DNA of 64,000 nucleotides, from positions 102,304 to 166,303 of the forward strand of contig NW_019174002.1 of assembly GCF_001642475.1 (NCBI RefSeq), in the 5' to 3' direction. Both the position numbers and the translations under genes were made by a program. Positions 20,770 through 32,097 of this stretch are shown piece by piece (the stretch's first letter is position 1; each line of letters starts with the position of its first letter). The notes under the pieces were generated by a model that was not told where the DNA came from, searched no databases, and saw nothing but the letters and a program-made list of their open reading frames with translations. The stretch comes from Fonsecaea monophora (Eukaryota; Ascomycota; Eurotiomycetes; Chaetothyriales; Herpotrichiellaceae).

Positions 20770-21020
20770 GTAATGATACATTTCATTTTTCTCCCCCGAT
20801 CTTTCCCAATTTTTCTGCGTTTTCCCCTTTAATGGATATTCCTCCCCCTTTCAAAAAAAGCGACTGGAAGCAGGTCGTCGATCGTGGATACACGGAAGAT
20901 ACAACTTGACCTTGGCCCCCGTCCATGGATGGAGAGGACTTCATTACTCCCAGCTGGCTGCTGGCTCTTGCTCTTGCTCACTGAGATTTCGCAGTGTGCC
21001 AAAATGTACCACTCATTGAT

Positions 21021-21041
21021 TCATCCATCCATCCATCCATC
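21021..21041. repeat. (CATC)n microsatellite
   Basis: About five consecutive ATCC/CATC units, seen directly. Confidence 0.9.
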
Positions 21042-21321
21042 GTCTCTCAGTCTCTCAATTTCCCAGGGTATGGCGTAAAAAGAACAAGTATGAGGATTTG
21101 TTACATTTCAATGGTTCTGCGCGTTGTCTTTGCTCAGTCGCAGCGTGTTTCACCGCCAGCCAGCCATTCCCATTGGTGATCTCAGTAGATAGAAATGGCA
21201 GACAATAACTCCATCTCCGTGGGAATATCCTTGGCCAGCACATCCCGACCCAATCGAAGGCTCTTACGATCTCCGTCTCTTTTGCGCGCATAGGATGTAC
21301 AATATCCGGGGGAAGCTGTTT

Positions 21322-22952
21322 TCAAAGTCCCGGCACTTGATTCTGGCCTCGAGCAGCCTCTTGCCTCAGCAGTTCATCCACATCCTCGTCTAGATTCTTC
21401 AAGAGATCGTCGCCTCGGGGACTTGCCTGCGGTGCTCCTAACCCCGGGAGAGTACCACCGAAAGCACCTGTGCCCTGATCGTGGCCTTGTGGTTGTCCGA
21501 ATTCTTCCATGCCCATTTCGCCCAGATCAGGAACCTGTTCGTCGCCACCGTGAGATATTTTCCGCCTTTTGGCCCCGAACCCGTTGACGCCCGACCCACC
21601 ACTTGCCGAGCGGACGCGCGGCATCGCTGGCGCGTTTGTGTGGCTGCCAGGTAGAAACGCCGTATAGTCCGGTGTCGGCGTCGCGGCGATGCCAGAGAAA
21701 TCAGCCAGGGCTGCTGCAACGGCGGGGTTGTTGGGTCGAAAACTTGCCAGGTCCGGAGATGCAGGGGCGGCGGGCGCGGCAGCTGATCGATCCCATTGTG
21801 CAGTGCTGGAGGGAGGTTGATCGAACATGCCATGGGGCATAAAGTCACCCTCGTCATCAGTAAGTTCTTCGATTTCTGGGCGTTCAGAGAGGAAGTGACT
21901 CGCTGCGGTTTCGCCACTGAGGTTGTTTCCACCAACATCGTTGAGTGCGGCATCGTTGCCAGCTGATGCACCCCCCGTGCCGGTGCCACCGAAATGTTCA
22001 GATGATGCTGCCTCGGCTGAAGATAGTCCACGAATAATGGCATCTTCGACCTCTCTCTTCTTGGCTTCGGTGCTAGTCTTCCGACTTTCCAGCGTCAGGT
22101 ACGTCTCCTCATCCTTCGCCAATGCCGTCTTGTTGATTTCCAGGATTCTTTCAAGATCTGCGATCAGCGCTTTTCTGGCCTTGATACTCGCTGACACAGA
22201 CGATTCAGCCGCCGCAAGGGACTTGATCAGGCTTGACAGCCGTGCGGCATGGACAGGGGGGCTCGGTAGCACTGCTTCCGGATCATTGAGTTTGGTGTAC
22301 TCGTTCTGTGCGTTGTCGATGGCGGGTCTGGCGGAGATGGTCTCCTTGGTCACGGCGATCTGCAATGGCGCCAGACTTTCCAGTTCCTTTGGCATGGCGC
22401 CTGAAGAGGAAGTTGAGCCAAAGAGTGAGTTGCCCATGAGGGTCTTCTTGCCCCCGGATCCCTTTGATTTGTCGACTTCGTCGACTCGTGCGTCGATGGC
22501 ATCCAAGATCGGAACCTCAAACACATTCCGTGTTCGCCATACTTCAACAACACGCCGGATCTTGCCTTGAATCTCAGGTGGTGAAGAGCGATAAGCCGTC
22601 TGGATGGCCTCTGGCATCAAAGGTGAAAAGGCATCCGGAAATTCAGTACGCTTCCGGGCTCGCGCGTTTTGGACGATGTCGTTGACCAAGTAGATGAAGT
22701 TGAGGCGTTTCGCTGGCGGTGAATCGCGGAGACGGGTGAGCCAGTAGTTTGCGATGCGATCTGCATGTCTCCTGGAGAACAAGTGTTAGCCAGGGTTCGA
22801 GTGCTACCACAGAACGGTATTCCACAGATATATGGCAACCGGAAAGGGACATACTTATGAAACATGATCCATTGTGAAACGGAGACAATACTATCTTGTG
22901 TCTCGTTGAGTGTCGAGAGCTTGGCCTTGAGGGCCTCGTCGGTGTACGACAT
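21322..22952 (-). CDS. RTT103: CID-domain RNA polymerase II CTD-binding protein, Rtt103-like
   Basis: Exons 22952-22855 and 22771-21322 (83-bp intron GTATGT...TCCAG, phase 2) give 515 residues. The splice restores SVSQWIMFHKRHADRIANYW, the hallmark of the CTD-interacting domain (about residues 1-140), which folds into eight helices that hold phosphorylated RNA polymerase II CTD repeats; LNFIYLVNDIVQ follows. A coiled-coil-prone region (about 195-285) and a low-complexity Ala/Ser/Gly tail follow, with a basic GFGAKRRKIS patch that may be a nuclear signal. In yeast, Rtt103 recruits the Rat1 exonuclease at 3' ends for termination. The domain is clear; the orthology to Rtt103 rather than another CID protein is inferred from length and architecture. 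Confidence 0.85.
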
Positions 22953-23906
22953 GTTGATCCGTGTTGCTTGTGGTCTACACCATGCGGCATCCGTGGGCGT
23001 CGAAGTGAGCGCGTGTGGCCGTGTTCTCTGAGCCCTTTGACTCCTACGCGTGGATGAAGTCGGGCGCAGGTAAACGTGAACAGGCGATTCACGATCAGGT
23101 GGACAAGGCTACAAACTATGACAGCACCCTGACTGAGCTGGCCGAGTGAAAGAAAGAGAGCTCGGCAACGGAGCAATCAAGATCTGGTCGCTGCTGCTTG
23201 AAGTTCAAAACCGACTCTTTAGTAGAGTCTTTCACGACGCAGACTGTAGAGTTATCTGTAGCTGATGATGACTTTCGATGGAAAGTGAGGGAAAAGTCAA
23301 GTCGATGAAGTTGTTGTTTTGGGCATTTGTGGTTTCAAATGACAGGCCTAGCACGTGACACGCCCAAATATTAGGTGTCGCACTTAGAGGTCTCTCTGGC
23401 TTATTGGTCAAATGTTGGAAGAGCGAAAAGGGTATCAAATACAAGTCCTGCACTCAAGAATCACTGCAGAGAGACGGCGGGACAACATAGCGTTTCTGGG
23501 AACGTGATTAACAAAAACTCCATCTATTCGAACAGGTGAGGCTGAGGCATTCAGCCTGTTGCTCCATGCGGAAAGAAAGCCTCACACCAGACAGCAAGCG
23601 GCCCTTGCCATATTCTAGAAAATATTCTGTCAGACACCACTAAACCTCTCTCACGTAAACTTGCGCGGCGCGGTCGTCGTGTCAGACGCGTAGATTTCTC
23701 CCAAGGCCAATTGTCCTCCGTTGCAACTCAACGGTAACAACCATTCTCACAAAAATTGCTACCTTGACCTACTGTCCATTGCATTGTCATTGTACAGACC
23801 ACTGCTTCTTTAATCACTCTCCGCCACTCAGCCACCGACAATCCGTATACTGCTTACTGAACGCTGCGCATCATTGCCGCAGCCCTTCCTCACCTGTACC
23901 TTCACA
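22953..23906. promoter_or_regulatory. Divergent upstream region of Rtt103-like and clathrin light chain genes
   Basis: Head-to-head gap of 954 bp. Pyrimidine-rich sequence (about 23760-23905) precedes the clathrin light chain ATG, consistent with a leader. No gene seen on either strand. Confidence 0.55.
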
Positions 23907-24785
23907 ATGGCAGATCGGTTTCCTTCCATTGAAGACATTGATGCAGGTAAGATCTGGAACTGATTCGCATAACATGCTCAACACTGTATTCCCTCTGAGT
24001 AACTGACGATGGATACAGGAGAAATAGATGTCCGCCCTGATCCGACCGCCCAAGGTAGCTTTCTAGAGCGTGAACAAGCGCTCCTAGGAGAGGACGCCGA
24101 ACTCTTTGACACCACCGATAGACCTGGCGCTGCTACTGTCGAAGACGACGACGATTTATTAGGTGGTGATGGCGACTTCACATCTGCTCCGGCACAGCCA
24201 TCAGGTGGTGACGGACAACAAGAACTGGACGACTTTGAAAGCTCCTTTCCCGCCATCGACACCCGCAACGAGGTATGCTGCTGAAACGCCACTCCAGAGA
24301 GAAGGGACCCTCAGACTGACACAAACAAACATGGACAGAGCGTCGCGCCAAGTGGCACCATAACCGATTCAACCTTCGGCGGCTACACAAACTACACTGC
24401 TCCGACACAAGACGAAGAGACTGAACCCATCCGCGAATGGCGAGCCAAGAGGGATGCTGACCTCGCCCGTCGTGACGAAGCAAGCCAACGCAAGAAGGAA
24501 GAGACCATTTCCACTGCACAAAAGGACATTGATTCGTTCTATGAATCATACAACCGGAAAGTTGACAAGCAAAAGGCGCAGACTGCTAAAGAGGCCGAGG
24601 AGTTTTTGGCCAAAAGAGAAGACACCACTGCGGGCGGCACGGCTTGGGAGAGAATCGCAAAATTGGTCGACTTGAGCGGGAAAGGCCAGTCGGGCGGTGG
24701 GGATGGAAGCTCCAAGAAGAGGATGCGCGACCTGCTGCTTAGTCTGAAAGCCGACAAGGACGCACCTGGTGCGGCGGGGTTGTAA
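23907..24785 (+). CDS. CLC1: Clathrin light chain
   Basis: Exons 23907-23946, 24019-24272 and 24339-24785 (introns 72 and 66 bp) give 246 residues. The start MADRFPSIEDID and the acidic segment with DDLLGGDGDF and LDDFESSFP are typical of fungal clathrin light chains. The centre (EPIREWRAKRDADLARRDE through DSFYESYNRKVDKQKAQTAKE) is the heavy-chain-binding helix; WERIAKLVDL and a basic SKKRMRDLLLSLK end the protein. It sits on the cytosolic face of clathrin-coated vesicles and regulates triskelion assembly at the plasma membrane and trans-Golgi. The first exon is only 40 bases; the splice GAT GCA G / GA GAA keeps the frame. Confidence 0.95.
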
Positions 24786-26052
24786 AGATATGACGGATTA
24801 AGTGGATGACATGGCGACTGGGAAGAAACGGAACGAGTGAAGATGTATTTGGTCTATGTCTGTGGCTCTTTGATCATGGGGAGACCGGAGCCATGATGGA
24901 CGCCTGTGTTCCTGGCGCTTTCTCCAACCCAAAAGCTTCTTTTGAGGATACTGTCGACATATCTCGGCTGAGGAAGGACTATGTCATCCGCAAAGAAGGT
25001 GTGGAATCACAAACGGCGTTTTTAGAGTCGGCATCATGAGCTTGTAATGGATCTACTTGCGCTCGAGGTCCGAGGTCCTTAGATTACGGGACGGCATAAC
25101 TGTCGTGCATAGACGAGAGATGCATTGGGGGCTTCTTGAGAGCGAGGAGAGGCTTCGTTCCCTGCTGCCTCGCACTGTGCAGATAGAGGCCACAGGAACC
25201 GAGTCGAAGCGAAGCGATACAAGAATCGGAGATCAGGGATTTAATTTGCACATGCCTCTTGCCATTTTGGACGCAGCTACGACTGACTGACTGACCGACT
25301 GATCTATCTGAGGATCTCCATTGCTCCCGTACTTGGTCAATCGCACCGTAGCTCCTAGCCAAATATTCATTCGATCGACTGTGTCTCCTCCCAATCCATC
25401 AATCAGTCAGATACTCAGCACCGCCATCATCATCTTCTTCTATCACCACCACCCACCCAGCTCTATGTCACCTTTGTTGTTCTCCGTCAACCTTCCAACG
25501 CAGCAGTCTCCTGCGCCGTCCAAAGTGGCATGGCTGTGTCCTAAAATCGCAATCAGGTAAACAGACAAGACCCCCAGTGTCCCAGTCGAACACATGCGTA
25601 CATGATCAATACCGAAAACAAAGTCCTCGTTGACCCAAGCGGCGCCCTTGAATCCATGCATCCATATTGTCCAGCATGGCTTAGAGTCCCGAAAAGACAA
25701 GACCGAGCATTCGTATCGAGCATTATAGCAAAACAACATAGTTTGCAACCCTTTTTTTGGTGTCTTTTTTTCTCTCTCTTGCTTTCACCCGTTTTGACAT
25801 GGCATTTAGCAACATAGCCATTGCATTCTTGGCACATTGCTTGAATTCATTTCCGTGATCCTTTGTAAAATTCAATCATCGCGTGAAGCGGTTCCTCAGA
25901 GGTCAGAAAGATCTTCTCCTGCTACCTCCTTTTGCGCCTCATCCCTCAACGCCACACGCCGTTAGTTTTGGAGAAAAAGCAATTGTGAAACAGTTTCGCG
26001 GCATGTTCCTAGGCCAACAAGATTATGCGGTCAATGATGCGTTGATTTTGTA
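24786..26052. other. Convergent intergenic region
   Basis: Lies between the clathrin light chain and the large orphan gene. It has a TCAT/CATCATC-rich tract near 25390-25460 and CT-rich tracts. Open frames on both strands lack family features; I see no gene. Confidence 0.55.
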
Positions 26053-29000
26053 CTACCACTTGCGCTTCGGCATGCGCTTGCGCCGATTCGAGACAATCTG
26101 CATCTGCGAGATGAAATTGCGACCGAGTCGCTCCATGTCAGCCACGGCTTGTTCGGCCTGTTGCAAAGCAGAAGGGTTCGATGGTGGTGGTGGTGGTGGT
26201 GGTGCTGCGTTGGCGGCCGCCGTCGCAGGATTCCCTGCCGCCGCAGTCAACATCGACCCTGGGGTTTGAGACTGTGGTTTGCCTTTCGCACCCCCGCCGC
26301 CCATCTTGCTGATAATGTCGAAGGCGATAGTTTTCTTCCTTGCATACGCGTCGGCAAGGCTTCCATCATGACCGTAATCGCCGGTGCCGTTCACTTTGAA
26401 GTTCTCCCCCAAAGGCGTGGGCATGGTTTGTGCGTAATAATACTCCATCCAAGTTTGCAGTCCGCTATAGCCCTGAGCTTTTGCAATAATCCACGCCATT
26501 TCCACGTGGCCGATGAGCATGTCTTCAATTTGCCACGCCACGCCATCAAGTGCGAGATCGTTGGCACCATGGTGTATGACAGACGCAAATGAGTGCATCA
26601 TGTCTACGCTGTCGGAGAACGTGAGCAGCTGGTCCCTGATCTCAAGTTCTCGCTCCGTCATATGCCAATCGGATTCGTCGTCCTGGTCGGCTGTGGAAAC
26701 CGACTTAGTCTCTGCACCTGGTTCGCTTGGGAACGATGCCTCATGCTGGTGTCCCAAGTGACTCTCTGTGGCATCCTTTTCAAGTTTGCCCTTCTCTGAA
26801 GTGTTGCTTGATAAGTTGTTTTGGATGCTGGGGACATTAACTGGGACTGACTTGAGGCTGAGCTGCCGTTGCGTGTTTGTCAAGTCCTTGGTCAATGGTT
26901 CGTTGGGAGGAGGAATCTTCGTAAATCGGGCGGTTCCTACTTTTGCTCTTAACTCTGTTATTCTTCTCTGGTTTCCTTCATAGGTTGCAGGGCGTTCGTG
27001 CAAAGCCAAGGCATATTTCTCCAGCCTATCCCATAGTTCCTTGGGAGGATTTAAGCCTTTGTTGACCATGGTCTCAAGTTTAGCCAGATCGATATCGAGA
27101 GCATATTTGAGGACTTGAATTTCTTCGGCAAATTCCAGATCAGCTCGACTGCAGAGGCAACTCTTCTTGTTCTTCTTGTTGCGCTCCATACATTTCAAGT
27201 GCGGCGTGAGAATTTTTGCGACGTCCCAATATGCCTTTACGGTTACCCGAATGCGGACATGTCGTGGGGGCGCAGTGCCAGTTCTCGTTGAGTTCGACGT
27301 AGGCTTTTCTGGGGTCTCCTTTGCTTTTTTGTTCACCTTCAACGGTGCAGGGACGAGTGATGCAAACTTTTCAGTGGCATAGCGGGAGAATGTCGCTTGA
27401 CATCTATGGTCTGGAGAACACCTATACCTCGATGAATCTTGGCACATGTGCACATACCGGGAAAAGATATCCCGGCACTTGTTGATAGGGGTACGACTTT
27501 CCATAAGAGTACTGAGAATGAACTGCTCGAGGTAGCGGAGGTTAAGTTCGGCTCTTATGGCGTCCATTGAACCGAGGACGAAAGTGCAAATAAACGCGAG
27601 GAAGTCTGCAGCCATGATCGCGATCTCAAAGTTGACCTGGCCGACCAATTCAAACATCAACATTGCAAAGGTGTCTGCCATAGCTCGTCCGATAAAGTTG
27701 AAAGACCGAGCCCATTCCTTGTGCTTGAGAGATTCACAATCCGCATAGATGTCTCGGAGAGTCATGATGTTGATTTTGGCGGCTTCGGAGTCCTGTCTCA
27801 TCTGTAATGCGATGCGCTGTGTAAGTATGATCGCAGCCCTCGCAGGGCAGATGCCGAGTTCCTGCAGCTGCAAGACAAAGTCCGCAACTTTTGGTACTGG
27901 CGTAGCGGCGGCAACCTGCATGTTTTCGATACAATGTTTCTTTTCGGCCTCCCAATTTGCCCACCAGAATTTACCTGAAGTTTGCTGGTTTAGCACAACG
28001 TGAAGCATGTCCCACATGCCCTCTTCAAGATACATATGATGATATTCGCAGAAACGGGCGCGCAATACCGCAGGGTCATTTGCCGATGGAGTGCGCAAGA
28101 ACTTTTTGAACAACTCGAAAGCCTTTTTGTCCACATGAGAGCCCTCCAGAAGATGGTGAATCTCCAGATCGGGCTTGGGAGATGGGCTGGGGTTGGCTTT
28201 TTCCTCGGCATCGATCTGTTTTATTTTCTCCCCATAGGCCTTGACAAACTGTGTCATGGAGGCTTCCACCTTTGAGATGGCCTCGAGAAGTACATCGGGT
28301 GGGAGCTTCTTCCCCTTCATAATGGCATCTTTCGTCATGTTCAAAGTCGCTAGATACTTCCCTGGGTTGTTTCGGGAGGTCGAAATGACAAGTGAGGTCA
28401 CCTTTCCAGATAATTGTGCCAGGCTGGCACCCTTGGCTGCTTCAGCGACCAGAGCATCGACCGATCGTTGGAAGAGTATGTCACTAATCACATCGTCAAG
28501 AACGATGTCGGAGAGTGGTGGGATGGGCGATTTTAGGATAGCCTTTGCCTTGAGTTTCTTGAGGGCGCTGGTGACACTGGCGGTAGTGGCTCCAGGCATC
28601 CTCTCCACCATCTTCAGCATGTAGTGCTTTGCAGCATCTTCAACCTTGATACATTCAAGATTGGCCTTGATCGTGTCTTCGTCAAGATTCAGATCAGGGT
28701 CGGCAGCCGCGGAGGGATTGTCAGAGGCTTGCATCTTTAACCGGAGGTTCATCATGACCTCGACCACGTTATTGCATGTCCTCGTCTTTCCATCGCCGGT
28801 GGTGACATCGACCGTGAATCCTTTGGCATTAGGTTTCGCGAGCATCTCTTCAAGAGCCTTGAAGGACTTTTGTAAGACAGGAGACATCGGGCCGTTGAGT
28901 TCCAGCACGCTTCGCAAATCTGTGATAGCGGTTTGGACATCATGTGGATCTGAGGCACTGAAGAAACCCTTCATCACACTAAGGGCTTGAGAGAAGGCGT

Positions 29001-30045
29001 CGGCGTTGGAAGTTGCCAAAGTGTTCTGAAGCACCGTCGTCAAGCTTGCCGGAGTGTTGGGAGTTGTGCGATTCCCCGTGGGGGCAGAATGCTGGTGAAG
29101 TTGTGAAAGCGCAGGTTCGGCATCAAGAATCATCTGCCGGAACTCGTTATTCTTCCTCTCAGCTTCCGCCATCTCAGAATTCGCTTGGTCTAGTTTCACA
29201 CGAGCATCCGCCGGTGAAACTCTCCCAGCATTAACATCGTGTCGAATTTTATCCAGCCGTCCCCGAATTCTGCGCACGATGTGCTCGTTCTCCTTGGCGG
29301 CTTCCAGAATGGCGCTATTCTTGGGATCCAGCAGAAAATCTTTGGATGCCATAGGGAGTAGATCCAGCGCTGAGGTCTCCAACGTGGCGTTGCCTTTGTC
29401 ATCCTTGATTGTCGGCGTGGAAGGCAGACTACTGCGAGTGGCTTTGTCCAAAATCGCATTTCTGCGGGCTCGCAAGGCAGCTTCCTCCTCATCATCCTTC
29501 TTGACACGCACTAATTCCACGTCTCTCTGCTTGCGCAGCGCGTTTTGCATTCTTTGCGACTTCTCGGCCATGATTCTTGCGTGGTAATATTTTATAGTGT
29601 CCATCTCCATCCAAGAAATCCCTTTCGTCTTGGCTCGTAGGCAAATTTCGTGTTTGCAAGAGCCTGCAGCACCTCTGGTCCTTTCGGCTCCCTTCACATC
29701 AACGTCCAAGCAGCAGGTCCCTGGACCCGTGAATTTGAAATCACCTCCTAGCTGAGATTTGAACAGCTTGTCAAGGGCTGTGGCATTTTCATCTAGCAAG
29801 GCTCTCTGCGTCTGATGTCTGGAGGATTTCTGCTCCAGTTCGTTTTTTTCCTTTTCCAGTTTTGCTCTTTCGTTGAGCAATTCGTTGTAAGTTCGTATGT
29901 CCTCGTCGGCCCAACCGTCAACATTATGGCCATCGGCGGCTCTCAAAGGGCTGGTCGGCCTGGGAACAGAGTACGGCTCGGAATGTAGCTCTTGGGGAGC
30001 GTCAGCCGTCACCGACTTGACGCTTTTGCCTTTCGGTTTCCCCAT
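26053..30045 (-). CDS. Large intronless orphan protein with Cys/His clusters
   Basis: A 1,330-residue open frame without introns, unusual for a gene this long here. I do not recognise any domain. Visible parts: a Pro/Ser N-terminus; a charged coiled-coil-prone segment (about 55-90); a cysteine cluster CC...CKHEIC at C111, C112, C130, H132, C135; a long helical middle; a second Cys/His cluster near 890-915 spaced C-X10-C-X7-C-X5-C with a His before the last Cys; then C-X10-C-X-C; a Ser/Thr/Glu linker; and a tail with seven consecutive Pro and a basic RKRMPKRKW end. The clusters could bind zinc. Start ATG 30045 follows a clean context. It is probably a lineage-restricted cytosolic or nuclear protein; function unknown. 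Nothing viral or transposon-like was recognised. Confidence 0.8.
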   Translation of the reverse strand: MGKPKGKSVKSVTADAPQELHSEPYSVPRPTSPLRAADGHNVDGWADEDIRTYNELLNERAKLEKEKNELEQKSSRHQTQRALLDENATALDKLFKSQLGGDFKFTGPGTCCLDVDVKGAERTRGAAGSCKHEICLRAKTKGISWMEMDTIKYYHARIMAEKSQRMQNALRKQRDVELVRVKKDDEEEAALRARRNAILDKATRSSLPSTPTIKDDKGNATLETSALDLLPMASKDFLLDPKNSAILEAAKENEHIVRRIRGRLDKIRHDVNAGRVSPADARVKLDQANSEMAEAERKNNEFRQMILDAEPALSQLHQHSAPTGNRTTPNTPASLTTVLQNTLATSNADAFSQALSVMKGFFSASDPHDVQTAITDLRSVLELNGPMSPVLQKSFKALEEMLAKPNAKGFTVDVTTGDGKTRTCNNVVEVMMNLRLKMQASDNPSAAADPDLNLDEDTIKANLECIKVEDAAKHYMLKMVERMPGATTASVTSALKKLKAKAILKSPIPPLSDIVLDDVISDILFQRSVDALVAEAAKGASLAQLSGKVTSLVISTSRNNPGKYLATLNMTKDAIMKGKKLPPDVLLEAISKVEASMTQFVKAYGEKIKQIDAEEKANPSPSPKPDLEIHHLLEGSHVDKKAFELFKKFLRTPSANDPAVLRARFCEYHHMYLEEGMWDMLHVVLNQQTSGKFWWANWEAEKKHCIENMQVAAATPVPKVADFVLQLQELGICPARAAIILTQRIALQMRQDSEAAKINIMTLRDIYADCESLKHKEWARSFNFIGRAMADTFAMLMFELVGQVNFEIAIMAADFLAFICTFVLGSMDAIRAELNLRYLEQFILSTLMESRTPINKCRDIFSRYVHMCQDSSRYRCSPDHRCQATFSRYATEKFASLVPAPLKVNKKAKETPEKPTSNSTRTGTAPPRHVRIRVTVKAYWDVAKILTPHLKCMERNKKNKKSCLCSRADLEFAEEIQVLKYALDIDLAKLETMVNKGLNPPKELWDRLEKYALALHERPATYEGNQRRITELRAKVGTARFTKIPPPNEPLTKDLTNTQRQLSLKSVPVNVPSIQNNLSSNTSEKGKLEKDATESHLGHQHEASFPSEPGAETKSVSTADQDDESDWHMTERELEIRDQLLTFSDSVDMMHSFASVIHHGANDLALDGVAWQIEDMLIGHVEMAWIIAKAQGYSGLQTWMEYYYAQTMPTPLGENFKVNGTGDYGHDGSLADAYARKKTIAFDIISKMGGGGAKGKPQSQTPGSMLTAAAGNPATAAANAAPPPPPPPSNPSALQQAEQAVADMERLGRNFISQMQIVSNRRKRMPKRKW

Positions 30046-30912
30046 CCTCCCCAGGGCGAAAGTAAACAGAGGTGTTGTTGGTCACTGAAAATCCGGGCGG
30101 GCTGATGCTGGATGGTGTGGTAGAATATCGGGCAGGCCGGACTTTCAGCGTTTCTAGGTGGGGCAGCTTTGCTGCTTCAGATATGATGGTGGCGGCAACA
30201 GGATGTCGCCCAAAAGCCCAGCAGGGATTTACAATCGAAAGGCTATCGCTTTTCACCGTAGAATGATGTTGATGGCCTTGATTGTGGATATTCTGTGTGG
30301 AAACTCTCGACCGCTACGACCCCAACCAGCGATAGGCTTAGAAAAAGCCTTCACCACATCAGGGAACTCTGCATCACGATTTGTTGACACGGCAAAAGCT
30401 GGCTTGGATAGAGGCGCCCTCATGTTTCCAGGGAAAGTAGACTGCGGTCCCCAGTCCTGGAAATTTCGTAGTGGTCTATCGCGACCGCGTTGCTGTGTCG
30501 GAAGAGGTCCTACAGGTCAGGGCTGGCAGGCTGGGTAAGTGAATCAGACGCCGGGTGCAGATCCCAGAATAGCCACGACGGCAAGACCACTATCCTCTTA
30601 TGTGTCGACAGGGCTCCAAAGGGACAAGATGGCCATCTCGCGATGGAATTGAGGCTGCAGAAGTCTTAGAAAGCAAGACAAACCAAGCTGAGGTTAGTTT
30701 GAAGTTCGTTTGCCAGGGCAAGTCGATGGCGATTTCTGCACGCGGACTTTAGCGGGTCTTGGCCCGGTGTCGGAATTATAATTTTCCGAGTCGGCTGTAA
30801 CAATTTTCTGACAGCCACTGCCGCGACTATATGTGCACCAAGTAGGAATTCATATAATATGGAGATATAAGAGGTCATCTTGGTCTCAGAGTCAAGCTCG
30901 ATCCGGTCGAAA
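30046..30912. promoter_or_regulatory. Divergent upstream region of the orphan and Rmt2 genes
   Basis: 867 bp between two start codons. A TATA-like run (CATATAATATGG) lies near 30851, about 60 bp before the Rmt2 ATG. No coding features were accepted on either strand. Confidence 0.5.
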
Positions 30913-32097
30913 ATGGCCGATCTCCCGGTTGACGGAGACAATGGCAGCACGCCCGACGACAAGATCCATGAAATCATCCGTGCCTCAACAAACCACGACA
31001 TACGGACATTACAAAGATATATCGATCAATATTCCTTTCCAGAATGTAAAGTCGTCGATGTCCAGGACCCCTTCACTGGCTTCTCACCGCTCCATGCTGC
31101 GATATCCGTCTGCGCCACACAACTCAATGGGGATTCTACTTCTCTCTCGCACAGTGAGGAGAGCGGAACCCGATTTCTCAAGTTCTTACTCGAGAACGGC
31201 GCAATCTGGAACCAGCTAGACAAGAATGACGAGACCCCAGGATGTATTGCCTACCGCCTGGGGCTGCACGATCTTTACCAAATCATGGTCGATGCGGGAG
31301 TCCGTGCAGAGATGGTCCTCAACCGCCTGGAAGGCTACGAGAGACTAAATGACGACGAGGACGGCGAGGATAACAATGTGGCCGAAGAGTCGCAAGGTCA
31401 GGACGATTCGGATGCCAACACGTCACACGAGGATGTTACTAGCTCAGTCTACCTCTCTTCGGCACTATCACTTGGCGATAACAATCTTCTGGACGAGCAA
31501 CAAAACGGTGTCATGATGAGATGGGAAAGCGACATTATGCTCCAGTCCACCAACGCACTCTTATCAGAGCCAGGCTTGAAGATCCTGAACATTGGCTTTG
31601 GCATGGGCATCATTGATACACACATTCAAAACCATGCTAACAAGCCCACGAGTCACCATATTGTGGAAGCTCACGCAGATGTCCTCAGCAAAATGGAGAG
31701 TGATGGGTGGATGGAAAAGCCTAATGTGGAGGTTCACAAAGGAAAATGGCAAAACATCCTTCCGCAACTCATTGCAGAAGGCGAGACCTTTGACGCCATA
31801 TACTTTGACACTTTCGCCGAGTCGTACAGCGCCTTTCGCGATTTCTTCTCAGAGCAGGTGATAAGCCTCCTAAGCCAGAACGGGCGCTGGTCTTTCTTCA
31901 ACGGTATGGGTGCCGATAGGCAGATCAGCTATGACGTGTATCAAAAGGTTGTCGAGTTTGATTTATTTGAATCCGACTTTGACGTGGAGTGGGAGACAAT
32001 TGAACTACCCAATCTGACACGGGAATGGGAAGGAGTTCGTCGAAAATACTGGAACATCGACCGCTATCGACTTCCAATATGCAGGTTCATGGATTGA
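30913..32097 (+). CDS. RMT2: Protein arginine N5-methyltransferase Rmt2
   Basis: A single-exon 394-residue protein. The N-terminus (about 1-130) has an ankyrin-like layout (PFTGFSPLHAAI, FLLENGAIWNQLDKNDETPGCIAYRLG). The rest is an S-adenosylmethionine methyltransferase: ILNIGFGMGIIDTHIQ is the cofactor loop, HHIVEAHADVL the acidic strand, then FDAIYFDTF and WSFFNGMGAD. This combination is diagnostic of Rmt2, which methylates the delta nitrogen of arginine on ribosomal protein L12 in yeast. An acidic Asp/Glu linker separates the halves. The open frame reaches back to 30880, but 30913 is its first ATG. Expected in cytosol and nucleus. Confidence 0.93.
   Translation: MADLPVDGDNGSTPDDKIHEIIRASTNHDIRTLQRYIDQYSFPECKVVDVQDPFTGFSPLHAAISVCATQLNGDSTSLSHSEESGTRFLKFLLENGAIWNQLDKNDETPGCIAYRLGLHDLYQIMVDAGVRAEMVLNRLEGYERLNDDEDGEDNNVAEESQGQDDSDANTSHEDVTSSVYLSSALSLGDNNLLDEQQNGVMMRWESDIMLQSTNALLSEPGLKILNIGFGMGIIDTHIQNHANKPTSHHIVEAHADVLSKMESDGWMEKPNVEVHKGKWQNILPQLIAEGETFDAIYFDTFAESYSAFRDFFSEQVISLLSQNGRWSFFNGMGADRQISYDVYQKVVEFDLFESDFDVEWETIELPNLTREWEGVRRKYWNIDRYRLPICRFMD

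Larger units (their letters stand above)
19716..21321. other. Intergenic with CT-rich leader and repeats
   Basis: No confirmed gene in 1.6 kb. It contains a palindromic ACCTACCTAGGTAGGT near 20480, a CT-rich tract at 20590-20715 ending at an ATG, and a CATC microsatellite at 21021-21041. Elsewhere no coding features are seen on either strand. Confidence 0.5.

Noticed and set aside
21923..22570. + strand frame of 215 codons opposite the CID gene
   Set aside because: Ser/Leu-rich shadow of the Rtt103-like exon on the other strand.
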